Source: Rhododendron vialii
Lineage: Eukaryota > Streptophyta > Magnoliopsida > Ericales > Ericaceae
Length of the DNA: 64,000 nt
Assembly (NCBI RefSeq): GCF_030253575.1
Contig: NC_080569.1
Span: 28,061,501-28,125,500, forward strand
Reading direction: 5' to 3'
The translations under genes and the position numbers were made by a program. Shown here one piece after another: positions 48,386 through 57,875 of the stretch; position 1 is the first letter of the stretch; each line of letters begins with the position of its first letter. Below the pieces are notes generated by a model that was not told the DNA's origin, did no database searches, and saw nothing but the letters and a program-made list of their open reading frames with translations.

Positions 48386-50264
48386 AGCCTCATCTGCCTA
48401 TTAAGTTACCAATTGTCCCAAAAGCTTACGCTGTTAAGAAATGGGCCCATCAATGTATATCAAGCTATCTAACACCCTCCCTCACGTGCAACCTTATCTT
48501 GCACGTGGAGATGCAAACATCCATACCAATTGTGATAGAATGCAAGAGGGGGGGATAATGGAAACTAGGAACAAATGCAAATAAACAGACTTGAAACCAA
48601 AATCTCTCCCAACCTGAGCTTTGATACCTTGTTAAGTTACCAATTGTACTCACAAGCTTAATTTGTTAGGAAATAGCCCTACTATGTATATCAAGCTATC
48701 TAACACTGCCAACAGGGGAACTGGGGCTTCCTCTACAAGCACCATATAATCAGAGATTCCTAGTTACCAAGCCCGAGTCTGAAGTCAGATGATTGGTTCA
48801 AGAAAAAACCCTCAAGTCCTCAACGTTTTGTCAAATTATCAAATATGAAGGGTAGTAAAATCAGACAACAGAAATTTGTGATGGTCTTCATTAATAGAGG
48901 ACCTATGAACGAATGAAAACTATACAACTTTTTATCAATTAAAATAACCCGGAGAGTTTCAATCTTGACAAATAAAGTGCTTCTTGAACTTCAAAAAACA
49001 AAATATAGACTGTGGAAACTCTATATCCAACCCAGAAGCTTAAGCTATGAGGTGAGAGGTCCCAACATCATATTAAGTGATCACCATTCCTTTCCCAAGT
49101 AATGCGGGATTGTATTCCTTAACATACACCACTAAATCTGAAGTAAGTTGCCATAGTAAGAAATGGTTGTTTCGATGACTACGCAAAATTTTCTCACAAT
49201 GATCTTTGGTACAAAACTCGTCACCGTAGTTGTTCTAACTTCTAAGAATCTTACACCCATTAAATAACTTAATGGAGATTCAAATTCAAATAAAGATGGA
49301 TTATGAAGCACCAACACAACTAGAAATTGTCGTATTCATGTTGGACACTCTAGGGATACACCTCACATGGGGACAGGTATGGGACATGCCAAGTGGCGTG
49401 TCCATTAAATTACAATACTTTTATGTGGGACCCACCGGGGACAAGCTGAGAGACACACTGAGGACACGGCAAGGTGATTTTTATATAACTTTTGTTGGAG
49501 TTTGTACCACATCGGTTAATTATCTCCTCCAAAAACTAGTATATGAGCATGGGTAGCCTCTCCCCCCGTTACCAAATAGTTTTGAGTTGGATGCTTTAAC
49601 TTTAAAAGCTTTTTCAGGGTACAATACTTATAACTTCAAAAGTACCGGGTCAAAATAATGTAAAGCACATGCATGTTCATAAGCATACACCATTGGTCCA
49701 TAATGCATCCGATAGGAATCCTAACCTAGATGTTTTAGTGGTTACAGTGTCTGTTTGCATAAAAAACACAACTTATTTTAATAAGAATTGATGTATCCAT
49801 GTCGTGTCCGTGTCCCTATTTTTTAAGAATTTTCTTGTCCCGTATGCATATCCGTGTCTCAGGCCGTGTCCGTGTCCATATCCATGCTACATAGCAGATG
49901 GATGTCTCTCAAAAGTCACCCTCTAGGCAATTCCCCACATCAGAGCATATCCAAGCTCACATTAGGCTAATTAATCTATACTTCAGCAATGATGTTTTCA
50001 ATTTCGTTTTGGTTTTTCCCAACAGTAAATGGCTTTTTCAATTACATTTTGGTTTTTCACTCTCTGACCTGCAAAACAACATGAATCTTGCTGACCCAGA
50101 AAAAAAAAAAAAAACGAATCTTGCACACAAAAAACTTCATTTAGAAATGTAGAGATATAGAGAGAAGAGAAGAGACCTGAGAAGACGAGCAAGGATGGTT
50201 GACTTGGGTTAGGGTTTGAGGAGGAGCAGTGGCAGGGGTGAAGCGAGGGCCGGGAGGAAGCCAT
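32996..50264 (-). CDS. CofD/YvcK-family (2-phospho-L-lactate transferase-like) protein
   Basis: Thirteen exons splice in frame on the minus strand: 50264-50177, 47783-47667, 47217-47085, 46154-46058, 45122-45079, 42187-42031, 40550-40479, 39655-39572, 38412-38311, 37838-37791, 37524-37399, 34663-34574 and 33100-32996 (1263 nt, 420 residues); all junctions are GT..AG. Near the N-terminus are LLVFSGGTAFNGVVEEL with the Gly-rich GGTAFNG loop (30-36) and SDDGGSTAEIVRVLGGPAVG DIR (55-77), the nucleotide/substrate-binding signatures of this fold. Later come EGEHFLWNGVSKPYRETIRA, GSIGNFFFAGARIF, LPVISTNDRLTLGCELWDGT, DSVIYAMGSLFTSICPSL and VDVDRLAAQGIFH. Bacterial and archaeal relatives make LPPG for coenzyme F420 or act as YvcK carbon-flux factors; plants are not known to make F420, so the plant role is open. 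ATG 50264 fits the N-terminus best; an in-frame ATG at 50381 would add 39 residues. I see no clear transit peptide. Introns 1, 5 and 11 hold retroelements. Confidence 0.93.
34829..34886. repeat. Tandem duplication, 22-bp unit
   Basis: AATGTATATGACAATCCATT CT is present twice in succession, with a diverged ATCCATTTTC just before; intron 11 of the CofD-like gene. Confidence 0.85.
34900..36020 (+). mobile_element. Copia-type LTR, primer-binding site and gag fragment, antisense in intron 11
   Basis: TGGTATCAGAGCC at 35765-35777 is a standard initiator-Met-tRNA primer-binding site, so the sequence before it (up to about 35762) is the 3' part of a 5' LTR; its 5' border is unclear. About 100 bp later the frame MRAYLKALGPLVNGYREPKM TVDGV (35911-35985) is the start of a Copia gag. 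A frameshift separates it from the preceding WFGMQV, and no protease, integrase or reverse transcriptase follows. No 3' LTR was found. Orientation is opposite to the host gene. Confidence 0.75.
36378..37025. mobile_element. Mutator-like non-autonomous element, GTGTCCGTGTCC family, copy A
   Basis: GTAACAGCCT flanks the element exactly (36378-36387 and 37016-37025), a 9-10 bp duplication of the Mutator type. Inner ends AAGAGGCACGGATATGAGAC and TGTCCGTGCTCCCAG are inverted relatives. The interior carries GTGTCGGTGTCCGACGC-type repeats. Intron 11 of the CofD-like gene. Confidence 0.7.
37908..38008. repeat. Small foldback element (GCGCTCCACTTT arms)
   Basis: GCGCTCCACTTTGTTCATGA AGTTACT is directly followed by AGTAACTTCACGTTAAAAGT GGAGCGC, then a second AAAAAGTGGAGCGC. 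A short MITE in intron 9 of the CofD-like gene. Confidence 0.7.
42692..43050 (-). mobile_element. TRIM element, 359 bp, in intron 5 of the CofD-like gene
   Basis: Direct repeats 42692-42798 and 42951-43050 share AAAGCATCC-ACTCAAAAC, CCATATACTA and ACAAGCTCT. On the minus strand, TGGTATCAGATC (42950-42939) follows the 5' LTR as primer-binding site, and GCGGGGAAATG precedes the 3' LTR as purine tract. Flanks GCTAT (42687-42691) and GTTAT (43051-43055) match in four of five. No coding capacity. Same orientation as the host gene. Confidence 0.85.
44269..44336. repeat. Perfect tandem duplication, 34-bp unit
   Basis: ATTCCTCCATGAAGCACCAA CACACCTATCTAGT is present twice back to back without a mismatch, at the left end of the repeat 44270-44905. 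Confidence 0.92.
44270..44905. mobile_element. GTGTCCGTGTCC family repeat, copy B
   Basis: Starts ATGAAGCACCAACAC (within the 34-bp duplication) and ends GAATCCATGCTTCAAAG, an inverted relation as in copy C. The interior holds AGAGACAGATATGGGACACC and CTCACCATGTCTGTGTCC. No flanking duplication recognised. Intron 5 of the CofD-like gene. Confidence 0.55.
46707..46752. repeat. (AG)n microsatellite with a GACA tail
   Basis: An AG run of about 18 units passes into AGACAGACAGACAG. Confidence 0.95.
48348..48384. repeat. (GA)n microsatellite beside a TRIM
   Basis: Uninterrupted GA run ending ten bases before the target duplication of the TRIM at 48399. Confidence 0.95.
48399..48705 (-). mobile_element. 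Very small TRIM, 307 bp, 76-bp LTRs, intron 1 of the CofD-like gene
   Basis: Two direct repeats of exactly 76 bp, 48399-48474 and 48630-48705, each running from TTAAGTTACCAATTGT to TATATCAAGCTATCTAACA. The 5-bp duplication CTGCC flanks the element (48394-48398 and 48706-48710). On the minus strand AAGGTATCAAAGC follows the 5' LTR (primer-binding site with one or two changes) and GTGAGGGAGGGTG lies before the 3' LTR as purine tract. The interior is only 155 bp and cannot code for anything. Confidence 0.9.
49303..49895. mobile_element. Mutator-like non-autonomous element, GTGTCCGTGTCC family, copy C, with nested solo LTR
   Basis: Flanked by AGATGGATT (49294-49302) and AGATGGATG (49896-49904). 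Ends ATGAAGCACCAACAC and ATATCCATGCTACATAGC are inverted relatives. The interior holds GGACACGGCAAGG and repeated GTGTCCGTGTCC motifs. A TRIM solo LTR lies inside. Intron 1 of the CofD-like gene. Confidence 0.7.
49493..49598 (+). mobile_element. Solo LTR of the same TRIM family as 42692-43050
   Basis: TGTTGGAGTTTGTACCACAT CGG ... CTAGTATATGAGCATGGG ... TTTTGAGTTGGATGCTTTA matches the minus-strand LTR of the intron 5 TRIM along its whole length. Only one LTR is present and ACTTT flanks it (49488-49492 and 49599-49603), so recombination between two LTRs probably removed the rest. The final bases of the LTR are uncertain by 2-3 bp. Confidence 0.7.
50083..50124 (+). mobile_element. Possible micro-retroinsertion near CofD-like exon 1
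   Basis: GAATCTTGC at 50083-50091 and 50116-50124 flanks TGACCCAG plus an A-run. The duplication is only 9 bp, so less certain than the others. Confidence 0.4.
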
Positions 50265-50367
50265 GGGGAGGGATCGGAAAGGAGAGAGAGAGCTGTTGAC
50301 AAATGGAAGCTGGAGGGACTTCCAAAGCGGGGGACCCAAACAACTGTCCGCCATATTCCCGCTAACG

Positions 50368-50406
50368 AATCTTTCAATCACTGTTCAAAAAAAAATCTTT
50401 CAATCA
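50368..50406 (+). mobile_element. Micro-retroinsertion upstream of the CofD-like start
   Basis: AATCTTTCAATCA occurs exactly at 50368-50380 and 50394-50406; the 13-bp insert is CTGTTC plus A-run. It lies in the leader or promoter of the CofD-like gene, partly inside the optional 39-residue N-terminal extension (50381 start). Confidence 0.65.
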
Positions 50407-50471
50407 AATACGTATGGTATGGATGAATGAATCAAATTACAGACACCCCTCTCTCTTTCTTCATACTCTTT

Positions 50472-50488
50472 TTTTTTTATAAATTTAA
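50472..50488 (-). promoter_or_regulatory. Possible TATA box of the CofD-like gene
   Basis: Sense-strand AAATTTATAAAAAAAA lies about 210 bp before ATG 50264. Confidence 0.35.
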
Positions 50489-52265
50489 TGGATCAACAGC
50501 TCTACAGTCAAGCCATTATATAGACCAGATCCGACTGCGTAACCCAAACATCCGGACGGAACTAGCGCAGCCACACCACTCACGGGTCCCACTTATTGCA
50601 GGATACTCACTCGGTGAAAAATTAAACCTTTGAGAAGTACTCTCAAAACTTGGGCATCTGCAGAACCACCACTGGGTATGTCTCCTTCTTCATACTTGCT
50701 CAAAGTACATCACTAAAATCAACTGTCCAACTCGTTTGGTTTGAGAACCACTTGGTGAATTTGGTTGCTCATGTTCCTCCCCAGAAGTGACCAGGGTTTG
50801 AGTCTCATAATGGGTGGGCATTTGGGGCCATGGTTATGAATAGGTTCTGAATCTCTTATGCTAACTCCAACATCCTCCACTAACCCCACCACTATCCCGC
50901 TGATATATACCCCACAACTACCCCGCTGATATATACCCAACCACTACCCCGCTGATATATACAATGTTGATAAAAAAAAAACTCGTTCGTTTTGTTACTG
51001 GTTTGATTGAAACACGTTATTGAAACACGTTTGAAATCGCTGTCTTGGTAACAAACCAAATCCGAACAACATATTTTTAAAAGTCGTTAAATTTTCAAAC
51101 CAAATTTAAAGAATCAATCAACTGTTCAACTTGTTCGGTTGGTTTTATCAGCCTTACTGTTTTGTAGTAGTACCAAAAGTATCAAGTTTTCCACTCCATG
51201 TTGCCAAACTGGGTTAGCTTAGTTAGACATTCTTAAAAACTTTCACGGGGAAGGGCAGGGAGTCGATTATTGTCAAAAGAAAAAAATGGTAATTTCTTCC
51301 CTTGAAGCCTTCAGTTGGGCTTAGTATAATTGTATGCTTATATCCCGTTTAATGTAATTCGGACACTTGTATTCTTCTTGTAATAATTAAATAAAACACC
51401 TAACAAATAAGACAATGTGCACAATGCCTTGATCTCTAACAAAGCCAATCGAAAAGATTTATTGTCTTCACTCAATTCAAATTACATCCCAACAGGGGAT
51501 GGCAATCTTCTCCACCCCACCCCAACCATCTTCTCCGCCCCACCCCAACCTCGCTCTGATTAGGGTGATTTCTCTACTTGTTTTTTCTTTCGTTGCATGT
51601 GGGCCAAAAATGGGAAAGAAATTAGCATTTTCTTTTGGTTTATGTTTTAGTATTCCGTACTCCCATATTGTCACCCGCCCCGTACCCACATTGATTACAG
51701 TTGAGATGAATTAATAGTTTACTCCCGATCAAATACTCTTCTGTCCCAAATTATTAGTCCCTTTTATGAGTACGTGCCACGTTAAATATCATGTACAACT
51801 AATGAGAGGTCTACAGATAGGAAAGTACCGTAGTTTCAAATATGAGCAAAACATTTGTTTTGTATTTGCTATGACAGGAAATGAGAACATGAAATTAACA
51901 TCGCAGTCTTTTCGAATGCTTAGCTGCTGCTTGAAAAGCCATGGCATTGAGGTGTTCAATATGATGGGAGATACTCTTCACATGAACAAGGTAAAAACAT
52001 CATTTTAGTCCACGCGTAAGCATGTCAAAAGCGCAGGGCAACGATTAAGGACCTCAAGTACTGCAGAGATTTGAGACTGCAATGCTATTTTAAACACAAG
52101 GGCTCTCCGAACTTACAAAACTGGCTATAAATCTGTTGAAAAAAGGGTGGATCCTCATCAAGTCTTAAACACCTTGGACTTGGATTACCAACAATTTTGT
52201 TTAAAGAAACTATGAAAACCGCAGTTGAAATTGCCTGGTTAATTATTTGCAGAAAGATAAATTAT
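50489..52265. other. Intergenic region between the CofD-like gene and the 355-residue gene
   Basis: Apart from the SINE at 50737-50979 and a one-sided Stowaway end near 51727 (CTCTTCTGTCCCAAATTATT), I see no gene. Short frames at 51499-51714 and 51766-52008 have no family resemblance. Confidence 0.55.
50737..50979 (+). mobile_element. Probable SINE with 26-bp tandem repeats near its 3' end
   Basis: AACTCGTT flanks the insert (50729-50736 and 50980-50987). GACCAGGGTTTGAGTCTC resembles a pol III B box and ends GTTGAT plus A-run resemble plant SINE/LINE 3' ends. Before the tail, CCCGCTGATATATAC with ACCACTA spacers is repeated three times (50886-50962). Confidence 0.6.
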
Positions 52266-55200
52266 CTAAACAATTTCCCAGTCAGAATCACAGAAAACAT
52301 GATTCCCGCACTCCACTTTCTTTCCAAGCCCTAAACATTCTCCTTTGCATTGGTTTTGACCCGCATCAAGATCATTCCTGGGTGCTTGCCCACATTCATG
52401 CTCTTTTGTAGGTTTCATTTTCGTGGTATAGGCCTCACGAGTTATGTTCTGAAAGAAATTACCCACACAAAAAAAAGAAAAGAAAGAGGAGTTAATGTTC
52501 TGAAAGGGAACACAAGAAATTTTAGTAACAGATGAAAACCATGGAGGAGACTAACTTAGTTCTACCTAAAACAACCTTGCTATGAAATTAATCAATTTTG
52601 AAAATAGTGACGTAAGAACTCTGCATCAAGTCCATCATGCTTATATCCTAACGAATATTTATACTAATGATTTCTAAACACGTACAAACAGAAACTAAGA
52701 AGGTACCAAATTTTACATGCAGTACTAAATTCACCGGAGAGAGATGGATGCACCTTGGAAGTCCGACTTTTTGCCGCAGTAAGACAAACGGAACAAAGTT
52801 TATTCATATCCCGCACAAAACAGCTCTCATCAAGCTTCAGTTTACGAAATTGGGCGGCTTCCATTCCAGGTTCAATAACAGAACTATCCGTGAACGTTTC
52901 TGCACTACCATAATCTGATCCTTCTGGGACTCAAAATTGAAGGAAAATGCATGTTATCATCAAGATCAAGAAGTACGTTATGATTTATCATGACACTAAA
53001 CCCTATGCAAGAAATACATAAATTGACAAAATTGAATGATTAACAGATGCATGATAAGGTGGGGAAGAACTTTGTAATAAGCTGGGAAAATCGATGGGGA
53101 TCTGTAATTAGATGTCATGCGACAAACATGCGCAACTCCCACTGCTAGTGGATCAGTTCACCAAAAGAAAATTAATACCTGTTCTACGAACTGCATTTTC
53201 AATATTTCAGAGCAAAAGCCTAGCTAAGATAACTCTAATAGGTGCGCAAAAGATAATACATGCTAGCTTGTTTGAAATGGAGGAAACTAAAGGACCACAA
53301 TAAGCCAACAAGATGATCAGATGCAATTGAAGTATTACTTTGCTAATACGAAACGAGCACCAACATCTCTAGATACTGAGAGAACTCTTCACTATTTATC
53401 TCTAGAGTAACTAAGAGAAGTTTTCATTTCCTCTCTTCTTTTTTTGCTTTATTGATTACCAAGCCAGCATATTTATTAAAAGTTAAAGGAAAGGTTAAAA
53501 GTTGGAGGTTAGCTTTTTTGTGACGAGAAAGCCGTAACTTTTGACACTTCAGAAGAGATGATGGTGTGTTAGCCTTTGTAATCTCTTTCAAATACTTTTC
53601 TAAGTTTTTCAGTTTTTATTTCCCACTCCAGTGGGAATTCTCCCCTAGGAGCCTCACAGCATTGGAATGATTAGCATTAAGGGCATGTTTGCAGTAGCTG
53701 TGGGTACAGATTTTAGATTATAGCTTCAATTTCTACTGCATATAATAAATTTTGGGTTTCAGTAAAGCAGATAAACATGTTTTCTATAGGTAGTATGATT
53801 AAGCTGCAGTAAAAGTTGGTACTATTTACTACAAAAGGTTAAATCAGCTTATAGAATGCTTAGAATCTGTAATATAATCTGAAAAGCACCCTAAACCCAG
53901 CTTCTCTAGAATTGGATTTAGACCCTTTTTCAGCTTAAATCCATAGAATCCAACACGCACTAAGAATGTTAAAGATTTCCCATAGTGAAATTTCAGCAAG
54001 GGAGACATCCAAAAGAAAAAGGCCATGGATTCTTCAATCACACAAACTACACTGTCAACTAAATCAAGGCCACTCGTAAAATAAGTGCGCACAATACCAT
54101 TAAAAACCAAGAAAATCTACCAATTCCCAATAAGTAATCCCATATAACAGTTTCCATATTTTTCAATCAACACATGCCAGAGACTGAAACACAAATGAGT
54201 AAGTATAAAAACTGTGAATCTATCATACAAATATGGCTCACAATGCCAAGAAGATGTATTAGTAAAATAATGCTAGTCCTAGTGAGGAAAGAAACAATAT
54301 GAATAAAAAGAGAAGTGAAGAAATGCCTAGTTACCAGGATAGCCAACAGCAACATAATCCTCAGATTCAGCAGAAACTTCATTTGACAACTCAAACTCAG
54401 CCGAACAAGAATTTGTCGCAGATACTGTATCGAAGGTAGGAGGTGTAAGTAAGCCAGGGCAGAAATTAACAGGAGGAAATTAAGTTAAAAAAGAAAGAAA
54501 CACATATAAAATAGGACAACAGAACCTACTGTTAGATACTGCCGATGAGGCAGCACCAGAAGTAAATCCAATATCTGAAGCTCCACACAGTGAGGCTTCA
54601 ATTAAAATAACTGAATTAGATGATGGCATTTCGTTTGAAGTATCAGCTACGATTTTCACAGGGTTAGTTGTTTCCCCTTCCATCACATAAGGGTTATATT
54701 CTTCAAGAGATATACATGTATCCTCCTCTGCAGCGGCATCTTCTTCTGGAATCTCAGTTGGCAACGGTTTCTCCACTGAGGAATTTTCCAAGACACTCGA
54801 ATGCAAATTTTCACACATGTCAATATCAGTCTTTTGCTTCGACTGTGAATCACTATACGGCCCTTCCACAAGTTCTAGTAAATAGGCGAGATCCATACTT
54901 TTATTTTGTTGAGGAGATAATTTTGGAGCTGCAACTTCAATGGAATCTGGCGAAATTGCAGGAAGCACATCATGCACAAACTCTGAACAGAGTTGTTTTA
55001 TATTGGCACCCATTGTATGCACCTGGTGTTCAATGTTGCCACCCACAGCCTGCAACTGCTGTTCAACATATTTAAATGTGTCCTGTCCAAGTAACCAGAT
55101 AATTTGACATGAGACTCATTAGCAGCATCAGGAGCTTAATGACCCAATGTTAGCAAACCTCAAAATTAGTTAACTATTCAACCTCATGAAGGGGAAATAA

Positions 55201-56537
55201 TCATGATATTGTTTTTGGAATCCTACAAGATCCATTCGTTCCTTTTTCTCTTACAGATGGTTAGAACTTCATCTGAGATCGAATCCTACAGAAAGGTCTA
55301 CTAGGGGTCCGAAATTGTAGAAGAAACAACAATATCTTTCTTTTGTCGCTCCCAGCCGATCGGAAAATAAGGAAATGGTTGATCAACAAAAAAGTTCTAA
55401 ACCAAAGACATGCAATGGAGCAGTAGGCAGTCAAGTGAATTCCAGTCCACCAGATAATATGACCTATGGACAGCACTCTTGTGGTAAAGACAGTGGCAGA
55501 ATCAGGATTTTGAGGTGGGAGGGGAGAAAAATTACAGAAATTTAAACAATAAAAGAGCAATATAATGGCAAACAGGAAATAGTAACGTCACTTTGAATCA
55601 AATTCCCAGATAGCAAGATACGAGAAAACTATTAGAAGGATCTCTTACTAAATGAGCAAAAGCCAAAAGGCTTTGTTTTCTATAGAGAAAGCTAAGTGAA
55701 GTAAATGGATATAAAACAGAAGTGAAGGGAAGGGGCCATTATTAAGGTTTTGAAGTTTGTGGGACAAAATAGGATAATTATGTTAGTATACTTGTGCCAA
55801 TCCCCACCAATGACTTGGTGGCTCCATCCCTGGCTAAGGACGTAACGCTAGAGGTCCAGAGGAATCATTACTGCAAGGCATGGAGCTGAAGGTCATAAGT
55901 GTTCGTTTCGAACAAAGTTTTACCATAATATTTCTCTAATTTGAAGGCCGTATGGAATCATGAATAATCAGTTGTTCAGTCAGTAGGAACAAGCCCAGAA
56001 TTCCCCTTTATACCGTGGTAAGAAGCCAGGCAGACAGAGATCTACAGTAGATATACGAATTTACTGGAAGGTGACAGAAAAGTGGCCATCATTCAGCATG
56101 TCTAACGGTTTCCTGTTGACTGACCAAATTGAGAAACAGCAGTTTTAGTAGTCTCACTAACCAAATCTGTAGCATGACTCATAGGCAACAATACAAAGGC
56201 ATTGTTCAAGAACTTCCTACCAAGGCCAGAGTCCAGTTATACTCTGATTTCTTAGAGATACTCAAACAAATTCCAGGTAGTCATAGAAGTATGGGTCATG
56301 GATGAAAATGAGGAGGAGGGGAGCTGCTCAATCGTTGTGGCTTTTCTAACTTTTCTCATGTACTAGAAAAACATGTCGGCAAGATAAAATAAACAATTGC
56401 ATGAACTCTAAAAAAAAGGACAGGAGTTTCCATGGGGAAAAAGAAGGGGAAGATAAGTGCAGTACCTCTTGGATGACACCATCCACCTCCAAGCATAAAG
56501 TTTCAAACTTCTGGCGTAGGTCTGCAACCCAATCCAT
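52266..56537 (-). CDS. Plant protein of unknown function, acidic, 355 residues
   Basis: Five exons splice in frame on the minus strand: 56537-56466, 55082-54530, 54424-54335, 52923-52754 and 52448-52266 (1068 nt), all GT..AG. The N-terminus [20 protein letters not shown], followed by [20 protein letters not shown] and [21 protein letters not shown], is predicted helical and resembles the conserved head of a plant-specific family without a named function. The middle (about 70-240) is low-complexity and rich in Ser, Glu and Asp, probably disordered. Further on is [17 protein letters not shown], and the end is DSDWEIV. No signal peptide, membrane segment or enzyme motif is visible. ATG 56537 is chosen because it opens directly with the conserved MDW. 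A micro-retroinsertion has duplicated the acceptor of the last exon (see 52439-52506); use of the upstream copy would add 17 residues. Exon chain is well supported by phase; function unknown. Confidence 0.82.
52439..52506 (+). mobile_element. Micro-retroinsertion that duplicates a 3' splice site
   Basis: GAGTTATGTTCTGAAAG (52439-52455) recurs as GAGTTAATGTTCTGAAAG (52489-52506). Between lie 33 bp, AAATTACCCACAC followed by an A-rich run. On the minus strand the duplicated stretch is CTTTCAG/AACAT, the acceptor of the last exon of the 355-residue gene, and the A-tail becomes a pyrimidine tract before the downstream acceptor. Confidence 0.75.
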
Positions 56538-57689
56538 ACCTTTACACCAAAAATTCTCACTAAATGCAAACACTTGAGATCTTTGGGAAGGAGAAAACAA
56601 AAGTGTATTTTTTTTTTTTGCTGCCCAACTAAGGACCAATAGACACCTGCAACATCCATTTCAAATGAACACTTGGTTAGCACTAATGCATGTATTTGTC
56701 GCCTCAAGTCAAAGGAAAAGAACTAAGGCTCAATTTGGTTGGTCAGACTATTAATAAATCAGGATGAGTAATACCATCGGACTTATACTAAGGGGAGTAC
56801 CCCTTACGGCCATACCACAATTCCCGCGATATCGTATAACCTACGTTTTATGGGATCAGTTGTCCCATCTATGTATATGCACACTCGCCACCAATTGTTG
56901 TATTCAACGCAAGGAATTTAAAAAGTTCATACACGTACAAGATATAAAAACATACATCTTCCACAAACATATTCCGGAGGTATCCACATCCAACTTTTAC
57001 GTTTTTTTTTTAGTAACGCCGTTTCGCGTCCTGTCTTCCCGTGACCGTATCTGTGCGTCATAAGTGGTCCCATGTAGTCAAACCCCATGCATAATCCCAT
57101 GAATCAAAAAGGAAGGGAAAGTAGCATGTGTTTTGCATTATATTTAGCAAGATGCCATTCTGATTGTTATAACTAAGCAAAAGAAACACAAGAAGCACAT
57201 GAAACAGCTACAATGCTGAAGCCTGAAGGTCAACTCAAGGCTAAACATATACGTAATGAAACCAATAAACGCAAAACCGATGGAGACGGTTTCAACTCAC
57301 AATAAATACCTTAGACAAACTAAATGGAGATGATACCAAGAAACAACTGAACTCAACACATGTTATTCCCGAATTCAACGAACTCCTCTAATACAATGGA
57401 AAACACGAATGAGAAGACTTGAAATAAGGTCATCAAAGTTGGAAGACCTTCACAATAGTAATGCAAATTTCCCCCAAAACCAGTAGTTATCTGGGAACCC
57501 ATGTCAAGCAGCTAGTCATTGCTCCTTTAAAATCACAGCCGAATCTTTTATATTCAATGACAAATTCAGAAACAAAATTGGTGGTAACAAATTTACCCTA
57601 AATAGTTCAACCTCGTATCATTAGGATTTAGGGCTTTGCTAGAGATGCTTCAACAGGCAATTGGGTTTACCTACTATTAAACTATAAAT

Positions 57690-57875
57690 AACTACTAGGG
57701 TGTTGCTAATGCCAAAACTGTTTTTGTCTGCGCCAAATCTATATTGCATAAAACTAGGGTGTTGCTAATGCCAAAACTGTGGGGTACAACGCTTTTATGC
57801 ACTACAGTTTTGGCACAAACAAAAACAGTTTTGGCATTATCAACAAAAATAGTTTTGGCATTATCATCTCCCTAT
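57690..57875. mobile_element. MITE-like element with CCAAAACTGT repeats
   Basis: ACTAGGGTGTTGCTAATGCC AAAACTGT occurs twice in direct order (about 57696 and 57755), then the inverse ACAGTTTTGGCA occurs twice and TAGTTTTGGCATTATC once. This mix of direct and inverted copies suggests a rearranged or nested MITE. Confidence 0.55.
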
